Source: an uncultured Bacteroidales bacterium
GTDB lineage: Bacteria > Bacteroidota > Bacteroidia > Bacteroidales > FEN-979
DNA length: 64,000 nucleotides
Assembly: GCA_903913885.1 (NCBI GenBank)
Contig: CAIWMX010000095.1
Span: 1 to 64,000 of the forward strand
Reading direction: 5' to 3'
The position numbers and the translations under genes were made by a program. The notes beneath the pieces are model-generated. The model did not search any database. It worked only from the letters and a program-made list of their open reading frames with translations, and was not told where the DNA came from. Positions 54,592 through 63,330 of the stretch are shown piece after piece; within the stretch, counting starts at the first letter, position 1; every line of letters begins with the position of its first letter.

Positions 54592-55667
54592 TGACGGTAT
54601 TTATAATAGGTAGCACAGGTTCCTTCACCCGACACCATGCAGGCGCCAACCGGGTCGGCCGGGGTGCACCTGGTGGCAAAAAGCCCGCAATCGTTGGGCG
54701 TTTTCAATCCACGCAGGATGGATCCGCAGATGCAGCCTTTGGGATCGGTGGGAATCGGCACGGAGAGCGGATACTGCTTTTCAGCGTCAAACCCGGCAAA
54801 CTCCTCCCGGATCTTCAGTCCGCTGGCAGGAATGACGCCCAAACCGCGCCACCGGTCGTCTTTTGGTTCAAAAACCCTGGAAAGCAATTCCAGGGCGATT
54901 TTGTTGCCCTGCGTATGCACGATCCTTTTATACTGTATCTCGACTTTCGGTTCTCCTGATTCCATCTGCCGGGCAAGCATGAGGATGGCCTGCATCAGGT
55001 CGACGGGTTCAAACCCGGCAACCACCACACCGAGCCCGTACACCGAAGATAACCCGTTGTATATTTCCGTGCCGGTAATAGCGCTGACATGCCCGGGGGC
55101 AATGAACCCGTCGATCTTCACCCCTTCATCCACCAGCGCTTTCATCACCGGGGGCATCACCTTGTGGGCGCTCAGCACGAAAAAGTTTCGGATGCAGGCC
55201 TTTTGAGCTTCCACGATCGCAGCAGCCGTTGCAGGCGCGGTGGTTTCGAACCCGATCCCCAGAAAGAATACGGGCCTCTCCGGGTTGTTTTTCGCAAGCT
55301 CAACGGCATCCAGCACAGAATATATGATCCGGATATCGGCGCCGTTAGCCTTCTCTTTTTCAAGCGAACTTACCGAGCCGGGCACCCGGATAAGGTCGCC
55401 GTAGGTGGTGACGATCGCGCCCGGAACCCTGGAATAGGCGATGGCGGTATCGAGGAAATGCTGGCTTGAAACGCATACCGGGCATCCGGGCCCCGACAAG
55501 AGTCTTATGTTCGCAGGCAGCAAGGCATGGAGCCCGAAACGGTGGATGGCCATGGTATGCCCGCCGCAGACTTCCATCAGGGTGATCTCTTTCTCCGAGA
55601 TCTTTTTCAACTCCTCTGAAACAGCAAGAATCAGGTCTTTTTTGCGGTATTCGTCGATGTATTTCAT
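54588..55667 (-). CDS. hypD: Hydrogenase formation protein HypD
   Basis: HypD is the iron-sulfur scaffold on which Fe(CN)2CO is assembled with HypC. The 359-residue protein has MEVCGGHTMAIHRFG, GPGCPVCVSSQHFLD, GIGFETTAPATAAAI and the C-terminal cysteine-rich cluster region (CICGSILRG, FATRCTPADPVGACMVSGEGTCATYY). The start ATG at 55667 overlaps the stop of a short ORF running through the 18-bp repeat array. The array separates it from hypC by nearly 200 bases, unusual for this gene pair. Confidence 0.96.
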   Translation of the reverse strand: MKYIDEYRKKDLILAVSEELKKISEKEITLMEVCGGHTMAIHRFGLHALLPANIRLLSGPGCPVCVSSQHFLDTAIAYSRVPGAIVTTYGDLIRVPGSVSSLEKEKANGADIRIIYSVLDAVELAKNNPERPVFFLGIGFETTAPATAAAIVEAQKACIRNFFVLSAHKVMPPVMKALVDEGVKIDGFIAPGHVSAITGTEIYNGLSSVYGLGVVVAGFEPVDLMQAILMLARQMESGEPKVEIQYKRIVHTQGNKIALELLSRVFEPKDDRWRGLGVIPASGLKIREEFAGFDAEKQYPLSVPIPTDPKGCICGSILRGLKTPNDCGLFATRCTPADPVGACMVSGEGTCATYYKYRQ

Positions 55668-55736
55668 CTGTTGATGTTTTCTTCAGCAGTTTTATCTTTA
55701 CTTAACGTGTCAGGTTGAAACCCAAGGAACAGGCCC

Positions 55737-55862
55737 ACCCTGTCAGGGTCCACCACCCTGACGGGGTCCACCACCCTGACGGGGTCCACCACCCTGTCAG
55801 GGTCCACCACCCTGACGGGGTCCACCACCCTGACGGGGTCTACCACCCTGACGGGGTGGGGG
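55737..55862. repeat. 18-bp tandem array between hypC and hypD (7 units)
   Basis: Seven units of ACCCTGWCRGGGTCCACC-type sequence lie head to tail (unit 1 at 55737-55754). Each holds the small palindrome CCCTGTCAGGG or CCCTGACGGGG. The last unit ends at the hypC stop codon. Since 18 is a multiple of three, frames stay open across it. It is too short-period and spacer-free for a CRISPR array. Confidence 0.9.
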
Positions 55863-56087
55863 CTACTGATGGCTGTTATCCGCAACTTCATTCAGTAACC
55901 TTAACGTTTCGGCGGCCTCCTCCTGGTCGACTTTCTCAATGGCAAAGCCCGCGTGAAGCATCACATAATCGCCGGGTTTCACGTCGTCGAGCAGCAAGAG
56001 ACTCGCTTTATATTCCACATCCTCGATGGTCACCAGGGCCACCGACCCCTCAACGCTGATCACTTTTGCCGGTATAGCTAAACACAT
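55863..56087 (-). CDS. hypC: Hydrogenase assembly chaperone HypC
   Basis: HypC binds HypD and the large-subunit precursor during iron-centre delivery. The 74-residue protein opens MCLAIPAKVISVEG with the key cysteine at residue 2 and has DVKPGDYVMLHAGFAIEKVD. It overlaps hypF by 10 bases upstream, so translation is coupled. The stop codon touches the 18-bp repeat array. Confidence 0.95.
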   Translation of the reverse strand: MCLAIPAKVISVEGSVALVTIEDVEYKASLLLLDDVKPGDYVMLHAGFAIEKVDQEEAAETLRLLNEVADNSHQ

Positions 56088-58330
56088 TTGAGTTCCCTCC
56101 TTTTTGATGCAACAGCCACCTGGCCCAGGGCAATTCCCCCGTCGTTCGCCGGAATGGCTGCATGCGTGTAAACCTGAAAATTGTTTTCCCGCAGAAGGGC
56201 AACCGACCCTTCAAGCAGGTACTTATTCTGAAATACCCCGCCTGAAAGCACGACCTTACTGATCTTCTCCCTTGCCCGGATGGTGTTTGAAATTTCAAAG
56301 ATAACCGAAATTATAGTATTGTGAAATTTGGTGGCGATTACTGGCAGTGAGACACCGCCGGTGAGGTCATGAACGATGCCCTTGATTGTGGCATCAAACC
56401 GGATGGTTTTATCAACATCAAAGGTGTATTTCTCGTAACAATCATTTCGCACCAATGCTTCGAGGCGCATCGGGCCCTCCGCCTGGAAAGTCGCCACCTG
56501 GCACAACCCCACCAGGGAGGAAACCGCATCGAACAACCTGCCAGCCCCGGCAGTGAGCGGGCAATTCACCTTCCGGTCGATCATCCTCACTACCATCGCA
56601 ATCTTTTCAGGGTCAATCCCGCTGAATAAGGGCAAGGCTAACTTTGAAAAATCATCTCCATAAACTTTGTACAGATATGAAACCGCCATCCGCCAGGGTT
56701 CTTCAGCCGCCAGGTCGCCGCCGGGCAACGGAAGATACTCAAAATGGGTGACACGTTCATACCCGTTGAGATCACAAACGAAAAATTCTGATCCCCACGT
56801 GTGTCCGTCATCGCCAAAGCCCGTGCCGTCCAGGGCTATGCCGATCACCTTTTCATCGAGGTGGTGTTCGGCCATGCACGATGCAATATGAGCATGGTGA
56901 TGCTGCACGCGGACAACCGGCAACCCACCGTAATGCCGGGCTGTTTTCGTGGAGTTGTATTCCGGGTGAAGATCGACAGCAAGAAGGGAAGGTTTCATCC
57001 TGAACAATTTCAGGTACTGGCTAATGGTCTCCTCGTAAAACTGCATGGTTTCCAGTCCCTGCAGATCGCCGATGTGCTGGCTCAGGAACGCCTTCTGACC
57101 CTTGCCGATGCAGAAACAGTTGGTTAATTCCGCCCCGAAGGCCAGGATCCCGTCCACATCCATCCCGGTGCGAACCGGGGCGGGGGCATAGCCTCTCGAG
57201 CGGCGGAGAATCCGTTCCCGGCCATCCATGATCCGGGCAACCGAATCATCGGTACGGTTGTAAATATCGCGGTTGTGAAGCACCAGGGCATCAACGAAAG
57301 AGGTGAATTGAGATATCGCCTGATCATTGCCAGTGAGGATAGGCTCGCTGCTGAAATTCCCGCTGGTGAGAACGATGGCATGGGTTTTTAACCGCTGAAA
57401 AAGCTGGTGGTGGAAAGGCATATAGGGCAGCATCACCCCAACGAGGTTTAATCCGCTGTTAATGTTTTCAGCCAGTGCCGGCGACGTGTCTTTTTTCATT
57501 TCCAGCAGCACGATTGGCCGGCGCCATGAAACCAGCGACTGTTGAGCCACATCATCAACAAATGCAAATTGCCGGAGGGTTCCCAGGTCGCGGAACATGA
57601 CCGCAAAGGGCTTCCCGTCGCGGTTCTTTATCAAACGGAGCCTGCCCACGGCGTTTTCATCCAGGGCATCGCACGCCAGGTGCATGCCCCCGAGGCCTTT
57701 GATCAGCACAATACCGCAGTTCTCAAGCACGTTGGCCGCCTGACTTGCGATAACATTAATATCCGCGCTAACAGGGTTTCCCCTGACAATAAGTTCATAA
57801 TGAGGCCCACATCGCGAACAGGCGGTTGGCTGCGCATGGAACCTGCGGTCGGTGATGGTCTCATACTCTTTCCTGCAATCAGGGCACATCGCAAACGGTT
57901 GCATCGTGGTTTTTTCGCGGTCGTAAGGGAGGTCGCGTATGATGGTGAACCTGGGCCCGCAATTGGTGCAGTTTACAAAGGCGTAACCGAGCCGGGTTCC
58001 CTGCTTTTTAATATCTTCGAGGCAAGCATCGCAAACGGCAATGTCGGGGCTGATCTCCGTGATATCATCCGACAGGTCATCGCTGTGAAGAATTGTAAAC
58101 CCGACAAAATCCTGCACCGCCAGTTCGCTGGTGGCAATATTTTCAATCATTGACGCCGGTGGTGCCTCCTTTTCCAGAGAGATCACAAAATTGTCAAGAT
58201 CCACGGCCGTTCCGCTCACACAGATCCGCACATTCTCATTGGTATTCTGCACCCATCCGGTCAGCGCATATTTCATCGCCATCCTGTACACGAACGGCCG
58301 GAACCCGACCCCCTGCACCAACCCCGTCAC
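56078..58330 (-). CDS. hypF: Carbamoyltransferase HypF
   Basis: HypF makes the carbamoyl-adenylate used for the cyanide ligands. The protein has an N-terminal acylphosphatase-like domain (TGLVQGVGFRPFVYR), two zinc-finger motifs of the CxxC-x18-CxxC type (CDACLEDI, CTNCGPR and CPDC, CSRCGPH), a YrdC-like domain, and a Kae1-like C-terminal domain with HHHAHIASCMAEH and LDGTGFGDDGHTWGSE. The track start is GTG at 58330, which removes the first beta-strand. In-frame codons upstream read IKTLQIIVTG, so a noncanonical start such as ATT at 58351 is possible. The nearest in-frame stop is at 58373. Confidence 0.92.
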   Translation of the reverse strand: MTGLVQGVGFRPFVYRMAMKYALTGWVQNTNENVRICVSGTAVDLDNFVISLEKEAPPASMIENIATSELAVQDFVGFTILHSDDLSDDITEISPDIAVCDACLEDIKKQGTRLGYAFVNCTNCGPRFTIIRDLPYDREKTTMQPFAMCPDCRKEYETITDRRFHAQPTACSRCGPHYELIVRGNPVSADINVIASQAANVLENCGIVLIKGLGGMHLACDALDENAVGRLRLIKNRDGKPFAVMFRDLGTLRQFAFVDDVAQQSLVSWRRPIVLLEMKKDTSPALAENINSGLNLVGVMLPYMPFHHQLFQRLKTHAIVLTSGNFSSEPILTGNDQAISQFTSFVDALVLHNRDIYNRTDDSVARIMDGRERILRRSRGYAPAPVRTGMDVDGILAFGAELTNCFCIGKGQKAFLSQHIGDLQGLETMQFYEETISQYLKLFRMKPSLLAVDLHPEYNSTKTARHYGGLPVVRVQHHHAHIASCMAEHHLDEKVIGIALDGTGFGDDGHTWGSEFFVCDLNGYERVTHFEYLPLPGGDLAAEEPWRMAVSYLYKVYGDDFSKLALPLFSGIDPEKIAMVVRMIDRKVNCPLTAGAGRLFDAVSSLVGLCQVATFQAEGPMRLEALVRNDCYEKYTFDVDKTIRFDATIKGIVHDLTGGVSLPVIATKFHNTIISVIFEISNTIRAREKISKVVLSGGVFQNKYLLEGSVALLRENNFQVYTHAAIPANDGGIALGQVAVASKRRELKCV

Positions 58331-58386
58331 TATGATCTGTAAAGTTTTAATAACAGTTGCTTTAGAGACTGTTTAATTTTGTTTGT

Positions 58387-58508
58387 AAATCCCTTTAGGG
58401 ATTTTATGCGGGTAGAAAAACAGTGCGATCAGCATTATTTCGTCCCGTACGGGACGAAATGGCTCTCAGGGCATTCGGTTTCTACCAATATTTTGTGCCT
58501 ACGGCACA
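58387..58508. repeat. Solitary diverged copy of the RAYT-linked palindromic unit
   Basis: It keeps AAATCCC-TTTA-GGGATTT, GGTAGAAA, the identical 24-bp palindrome (58437-58460), TTTCTACC, and TTGTGCC-TAC-GGCACA, in the same order as the array 6 kb away. The bases between these motifs have diverged, and the first stem has changed at both ends in a compensating way. Confidence 0.88.
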
Positions 58509-58594
58509 GGGTAATACAAAAACCTGTAAAAAAAGAAAATTTTCAACATACTTGCTTTCCGGGACACTTCGGGACACTTCGGGAACCTCAGTGT

Positions 58595-58650
58595 CCCACG
58601 TCCCACGTCCCTCGTCCCACGTCCCACGTCCCTCGTCCCTCGTCCCTCGT
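58595..58650. repeat. Heptamer tandem tract (CCCWCGT x8)
   Basis: Eight units alternate between CCCACGT and CCCTCGT, the same family as at 10653 and inside the M1 peptidase gene. Confidence 0.9.
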
Positions 58651-58738
58651 AATTCCCCCGTAAAAGTATGCATATTTTACCTTCCCCGGCCCTTTGTGAT
58701 TTTTCAATTCAGGGTGTAAAAAGTTGAAAAGAAAATGC

Positions 58739-58746
58739 TAATTTTG
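58739..58746 (+). promoter_or_regulatory. Candidate -7 box for the PEP-binding protein gene
   Basis: TAATTTTG matches TAnnTTTG, 24 bases before the ATG at 58770. Confidence 0.45.
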
Positions 58747-58769
58747 AGCCCTTCATCCTATGAGAACTC

Positions 58770-61700
58770 ATGCTGCCATCCGACGAAAACAATAAACCCG
58801 GGAAGCTCCTTCCTGACACCGTAGATTTAGATCAACTGGTTTATGACAACCAGGAACGTCTGAAGGAACTGGCGGCAATCAATGATACTACAACAATAAT
58901 CAAGGCCGGGAAGTCGATCCCCGAAACCCTCGACGAAATTTGCCGGATCCTTCCAAAAGCCTGGCAATATCCCGACTTTACCGTAGCAAGGGTCCGTTTT
59001 GAGGAAATGGAATTTACCAGCCGGGGTTTTCGGGAGACAGAATGGAAACAGGAGCAGGCTTTCGAAACGATCGACAACCTGACCGGTACCATCGCAATCT
59101 TTTATCTCAAGGAATTTCCGCCATGCCACGAAGGGCCGTTCCTCAAAGAGGAGCGCAACCTGGTAATGAACCTGGCCACGCTCATCGAAGGCTACCTGAA
59201 CGGGGTGAAAGGCCGCGAAGGCCGCTACATCACCCGCGAGCGCCTCAAAGAACTTACGGCCATCAACCAAACCACGGCCATCCTGCGTACCGGGAAACCC
59301 ATCGAAGAGGCACTGCACCAGATCTGCCTGATCCTGCCAAAGGCATGGCAATATCCCGATTACACCGTTTGCCGCATCCGGTATGGCAACATGATTCTCA
59401 GCAGCCCGGCCTACCGCGAAACCGAATGGGTGCAGAAACAGAATTTCGAAACCATCGACAATCAGGAGGGCTACATCCAGATATGTTACCTTAAAGCTTT
59501 CCAGGCCTCGTTCGAGGGCCCTTTCCTTGAAGAGGAACGGCACCTGATCATCAACCTCGCGAATCTTATCACCGGGTACCTCAACTCGGTAAAGGGAAAA
59601 GCGATGCTTCGAAAATCAGGGCACCGCGAACTGGCCGAAATTGAACCGGATCCCAAACTCCCGGTGAAATACAGCCGCAAGCTGCTGCAGACCTTCCTCA
59701 ACCGGACCAACTACAACCGCGACCTGTACCACGATCTAATGCCTTTCAAGGTGAAGGAGATCCTGCTGGTCGCCAACCTTTACGACGCCTACAGCTTTGA
59801 AAAGGAGGGCAGGTTTTCGGAACATGTGCTCGGCGAGTTTTATTCGCTCAGCCTGAGCACCATGCCCCGCATCACGGGCGTTTCGACTACCGAGGAGGTG
59901 ATGGAGCAGCTCAACAGCAAACATTACGACCTGATCATCATCATGATCGGCACCGATAAGCAATTCCCGCCGGACCTGAGTAAAAAGGTAAAACAACAGT
60001 TCCAGTATATCCCGGTTTTCCTGCTGCTGAATAGTAATTCCGACATCGCGGTGTATGAAGAGGAACCGGAAAAGCTGACCTGGATCGACCGGGTGTTCGT
60101 GTGGAACGGAGATTCCAAGATCTTCTTTGCCATGATCAACTATCTCGAAGACAAGATCAACGTGGAGAACGACACCACGATCGGGATGGTCCGGGTTATC
60201 CTGCTGGTGGAGGATTCCTCGAAATATTATTCGTTGTACCTGCCCATGCTGTACAACATCGTGCTGGAACAAACCAAGAACATCATCGAGGATGTGACCA
60301 CCGACGAGCTTTACCGCATCCTGCGCCTGAAAGCCCGTCCCAAAATTTTGCTGGCGTCGACCTATGAAGAGGCAATCTACATCTTTAACAATTACAAGGA
60401 AAACATCCTTTGCCTGATCTCCGATGTGAAGTTCAAAAAGGATGGGAAACTCAATGATACAGCCGGGTTTGGCCTTGTTAAACAAATGCGGCAGGAACTT
60501 CATGATTTGCCGATCGTGCTGCAATCGTCGGAAGAGCAGAATATCCAGAAAGCATACGAGCTGAAAGCCTCCTTTATCAATAAAAATTCAGAGACCCTTT
60601 TGATTGAATTCAAGAGTTTCATCACCCATTACCTTGGATTCGGCAATTTCATTTACCGTGACAAGGAAGGCGGGCAGATCGCGGTTGCCAAATCGCTCAA
60701 GGAATTTGAAGACCTGCTGAAGGTCATTCCTGAAGAGTCGCTTCTTTACCATGCCCGTAAGGATCATTTTTCGCTGTGGCTCATGGCCCGCGGGGAGATC
60801 CAGGTGGCAAGGATACTCAACCCGGCCAAGGTGACCGATTTCAAAGACCCGGAAGCCCTGCGCACACACCTGATTACCATCATACAGCATTTCCGGAATG
60901 AACAGAATGTCGGGAAAGTCATCCCCTTTGAGGAATCGGCGCTCACCGATGAGCGCAACATCGTCTCGCTTACCGAAGGGGCGCTGGGCGGGAAAGGGCG
61001 CGGGCTTGCCTTTGTAAACACCCTGATCTACAATTACGATTTCGCCAAGCACCTGCCAAATATCAATATCCGCACTCCGAAAACGTCGATTATCGGCACC
61101 GATGAATTCGAGTATTTTCTCGACCGCAACCAGTTGCGCGAAAAGGCGGTGTTCGAAACCGATTACAACCTCATCAAACGCTGGTTTACCGAAGCCAGGC
61201 TTACAGAAACACTGATAAAAAAACTGAGGCTCGTTGTCAAAAGTATAACCAAGCCGCTGGCTATCAGGTCATCCGGCCTTTTTGAGGATTCACAAAACCA
61301 ACCCTTCGCGGGGATTTTCGAAACTTACCTGATCCCGAACAACCATCCTGATTACCACGTGCGCCTGGAACAACTGATGGAAGCGATCAAACTGGTGTAT
61401 GCCTCGGTATACTCGCCCACGGCAAAAGGATATATTGAAGCCGTGAATTACCGCATCGAACAGGAAAAAATGGCCGTGGTGATCCAGGAAGTGGTAGGAT
61501 GCCAGTACGGGGATGTCTTTTACCCGCATATCAGCGGGGTGGCCCAGTCTTTCAACTACTACCCGTTTGCTCACATGAAACCCGAAGAGGGTTTTGCCGT
61601 TGCGGCGCTGGGCCTCGGGCGGTACGTGGTGGAAGGCGAGAAGGCCTTTCGCTTTGCCCCACAATATCCCAACCTCGAAATTAATTCAGCAAAGGACCAG

Positions 61701-62639
61701 TACAAAGGATCCCAGGTCTATTTTTATGCCGTTGACCTGAAGAAAAAAGATGTGAACCTGCTCGAAGGGGAGGATGCCGGATTGCGCAAACTCGATATCT
61801 ACGATGCAGAAATGCACGGTACCCTGAAACACCTGGCATCGGTTTACTCGCTCGAGAATGACCGGATTTCAGCAGGTTTGCGCGATGCGGGCCCCCGGGT
61901 GATCAATTTTGCCGATATCCTCAAGTACAACTACATCCCGCTGGCCAAAACCATCGAGGTGGTGCTGGATGTGGTGAAGGAAGCGATGGGATCGCCGGTG
62001 GAAATTGAATTTGCCGTCGACCTGAACAGGGACAGCAATTACAAGGCCTCCTTCTATCTTCTCCAGATCAAGCCGCTCATCGGGAATGTAGCCGATTTCG
62101 AGATTGACATGGCGAAGATCAACAAGGAGGACATCCTGCTCTATTCCGAGAAAGAGATGGGCAACGGCATGATCGACACCATCGAAGAGGTGGTGTTTGT
62201 GGATCCCGCGACTTTCGATAAAAGTAAAACAGTGGAGATGGCCGAGGAGATAGACAAGATCAACCAGGAGATGGGTAAGGCCGGGAAAAAGTACATCCTG
62301 ATCGGCCCCGGACGCTGGGGTACACGCGATCGCTGGATCGGGGTGCCGGTAACCTGGCCCCAGATCAGCAATGCCAAGGTGATCGTTGAAACCAGCCTGG
62401 AGGGCTTCCCGCTCGACGCATCGTCGGGGTCGCACTTCTTCCACAATGTCACCTCCATGAATGTCGGCTATTTCTGCGTCCAGCCTGAACTGTCCGACAG
62501 CTTTATCCGGTACGAGGTGCTGATGAAACAGAAAAATATCAGGAAGACAGAATATTTCACCATTGTAAAATTCAAAAAACCACTGACGGTCAGGATGGAC
62601 GGGAAAAAGCGGATTTCGGTGATTACATGGGAACGCTGA
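58770..62639 (+). CDS. Multidomain PEP/pyruvate-binding protein (PPDK_N domain)
   Basis: The 1289-residue protein starts with two tandem GAF-like repeats (about residues 30-145 and 155-270; both contain LPKAWQYPD). Two receiver-like segments follow near residues 330 and 475 (ILLVANLYDAY, VILLVEDSSKYYS). The ATP-binding PPDK_N domain comes after (EGALGGKGRGLAFV near 740, IRSSGLFEDSQNQPFAGIFETYL near 833), and a C-terminal block ends with GPGRWGTRDRWIG. I do not see the phosphohistidine and PEP-utilising domains needed for a full PEP synthase, so a regulatory or partial-reaction role is likely. It is followed by hndA after 33 bases. Confidence 0.8.
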   Translation: MLPSDENNKPGKLLPDTVDLDQLVYDNQERLKELAAINDTTTIIKAGKSIPETLDEICRILPKAWQYPDFTVARVRFEEMEFTSRGFRETEWKQEQAFETIDNLTGTIAIFYLKEFPPCHEGPFLKEERNLVMNLATLIEGYLNGVKGREGRYITRERLKELTAINQTTAILRTGKPIEEALHQICLILPKAWQYPDYTVCRIRYGNMILSSPAYRETEWVQKQNFETIDNQEGYIQICYLKAFQASFEGPFLEEERHLIINLANLITGYLNSVKGKAMLRKSGHRELAEIEPDPKLPVKYSRKLLQTFLNRTNYNRDLYHDLMPFKVKEILLVANLYDAYSFEKEGRFSEHVLGEFYSLSLSTMPRITGVSTTEEVMEQLNSKHYDLIIIMIGTDKQFPPDLSKKVKQQFQYIPVFLLLNSNSDIAVYEEEPEKLTWIDRVFVWNGDSKIFFAMINYLEDKINVENDTTIGMVRVILLVEDSSKYYSLYLPMLYNIVLEQTKNIIEDVTTDELYRILRLKARPKILLASTYEEAIYIFNNYKENILCLISDVKFKKDGKLNDTAGFGLVKQMRQELHDLPIVLQSSEEQNIQKAYELKASFINKNSETLLIEFKSFITHYLGFGNFIYRDKEGGQIAVAKSLKEFEDLLKVIPEESLLYHARKDHFSLWLMARGEIQVARILNPAKVTDFKDPEALRTHLITIIQHFRNEQNVGKVIPFEESALTDERNIVSLTEGALGGKGRGLAFVNTLIYNYDFAKHLPNINIRTPKTSIIGTDEFEYFLDRNQLREKAVFETDYNLIKRWFTEARLTETLIKKLRLVVKSITKPLAIRSSGLFEDSQNQPFAGIFETYLIPNNHPDYHVRLEQLMEAIKLVYASVYSPTAKGYIEAVNYRIEQEKMAVVIQEVVGCQYGDVFYPHISGVAQSFNYYPFAHMKPEEGFAVAALGLGRYVVEGEKAFRFAPQYPNLEINSAKDQYKGSQVYFYAVDLKKKDVNLLEGEDAGLRKLDIYDAEMHGTLKHLASVYSLENDRISAGLRDAGPRVINFADILKYNYIPLAKTIEVVLDVVKEAMGSPVEIEFAVDLNRDSNYKASFYLLQIKPLIGNVADFEIDMAKINKEDILLYSEKEMGNGMIDTIEEVVFVDPATFDKSKTVEMAEEIDKINQEMGKAGKKYILIGPGRWGTRDRWIGVPVTWPQISNAKVIVETSLEGFPLDASSGSHFFHNVTSMNVGYFCVQPELSDSFIRYEVLMKQKNIRKTEYFTIVKFKKPLTVRMDGKKRISVITWER

Positions 62640-62642
62640 GAA

Positions 62643-62670
62643 ATTAAAAATTAAGAATTAAAAATTAAAA
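62643..62670. repeat. ATTAARA heptamer tract (4 units)
   Basis: ATTAAAA, ATTAAGA, ATTAAAA and ATTAAAA start three bases after the previous stop codon and end two bases before the hndA ATG. Confidence 0.7.
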
Positions 62671-62672
62671 AA

Positions 62673-63191
62673 ATGCGTATTTCACGGATTAACAGGAATG
62701 AAACGGGGAGTTCCCCGGTGGAACAGGACCTGAGCCTGCTCGACCCGATTATTGCGAAAAACAAAGGTAAAAAAGGCAACCTGATCCCGCTGCTCCAGGG
62801 GGCTCAGGAATTGTTTGGATTTATCTCCAAACCCGCATTTGAAAAGCTTTCACGTGAAACCGGGATCCCCCTGAGCGACATGTACGGGGTGGCCACTTTT
62901 TATGCCCAGTTCCGGCTCAACCCTGTTGGAAAGAACATCATCAAAGTGTGCCACGGTACCGCCTGCCATGTGCAGAATGCCGTTGAAATCTCGGAATCGC
63001 TGGAAGAGGTCTTGAAAATCAAAGACGGCCAAACCACCGACGACCGTTTCTTCACCCTCGAATCGGTGGCCTGCCTGGGATGCTGTTCCCTTGCCCCGGT
63101 GATGATGATCGGCGACCAGACCTATGGCAAACTCACCGGCAACGAAGCTGTGAAAATTGTGAAGAACATCCGGCTGGCTGAAAATAATTGA
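62673..63191 (+). CDS. hndA: NuoE/HndA-type 2Fe-2S subunit
   Basis: This thioredoxin-fold subunit carries one 2Fe-2S cluster and passes electrons between NAD(P)H and ferredoxin-linked modules. The 172-residue protein has VCHGTACHV (CxxxxC) and VACLGCCSLAP with the second cysteine pair, plus the helical N-terminus QGAQELFGFISKPAFEKLS and GVATFYAQF. With the next gene it matches HndA-HndC of bifurcating [FeFe]-hydrogenases or related NAD-dependent complexes. The catalytic subunit would lie beyond the window. Confidence 0.9.
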   Translation: MRISRINRNETGSSPVEQDLSLLDPIIAKNKGKKGNLIPLLQGAQELFGFISKPAFEKLSRETGIPLSDMYGVATFYAQFRLNPVGKNIIKVCHGTACHVQNAVEISESLEEVLKIKDGQTTDDRFFTLESVACLGCCSLAPVMMIGDQTYGKLTGNEAVKIVKNIRLAENN

Positions 63192-63254
63192 AAAGACAAT
63201 AGGCATTAGGCAATAGGGAGTAAAGCGCAGCCAAAAGGATTAATTATAAATTGT

Positions 63255-63318
63255 CACATCATCACATCAGCACATCAGCACATTAGCACATCAGCACATC
63301 AGCACATCAGCACATTAA
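63255..63318. repeat. CACATCAG octamer tract (8 units)
   Basis: Eight units (CACATCAT, CACATCAG, CACATTAG, CACATTAA) end 12 bases before the hndC start codon and separate two genes that should be cotranscribed. Confidence 0.85.
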
Positions 63319-63330
63319 CAAATCAACCAT

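Larger units (their letters stand above)
58331..58769. other. Intergenic region between hypF and the PEP-binding gene
   Basis: The 439 bases hold a single diverged copy of the palindromic unit (58387-58508), a decamer and a heptamer tract (58560-58650), and a -7 box TAATTTTG at 58739-58746 for the downstream gene. No further gene is supported. Confidence 0.65.

Noticed and set aside
55737-55862. Possible CRISPR or zinc-finger-like repeat gene
   Set aside because: Units are only 18 bp with no spacers. The predicted peptides (VRVVDP, HHPDGV) exist in several frames simply because the period is a multiple of three.
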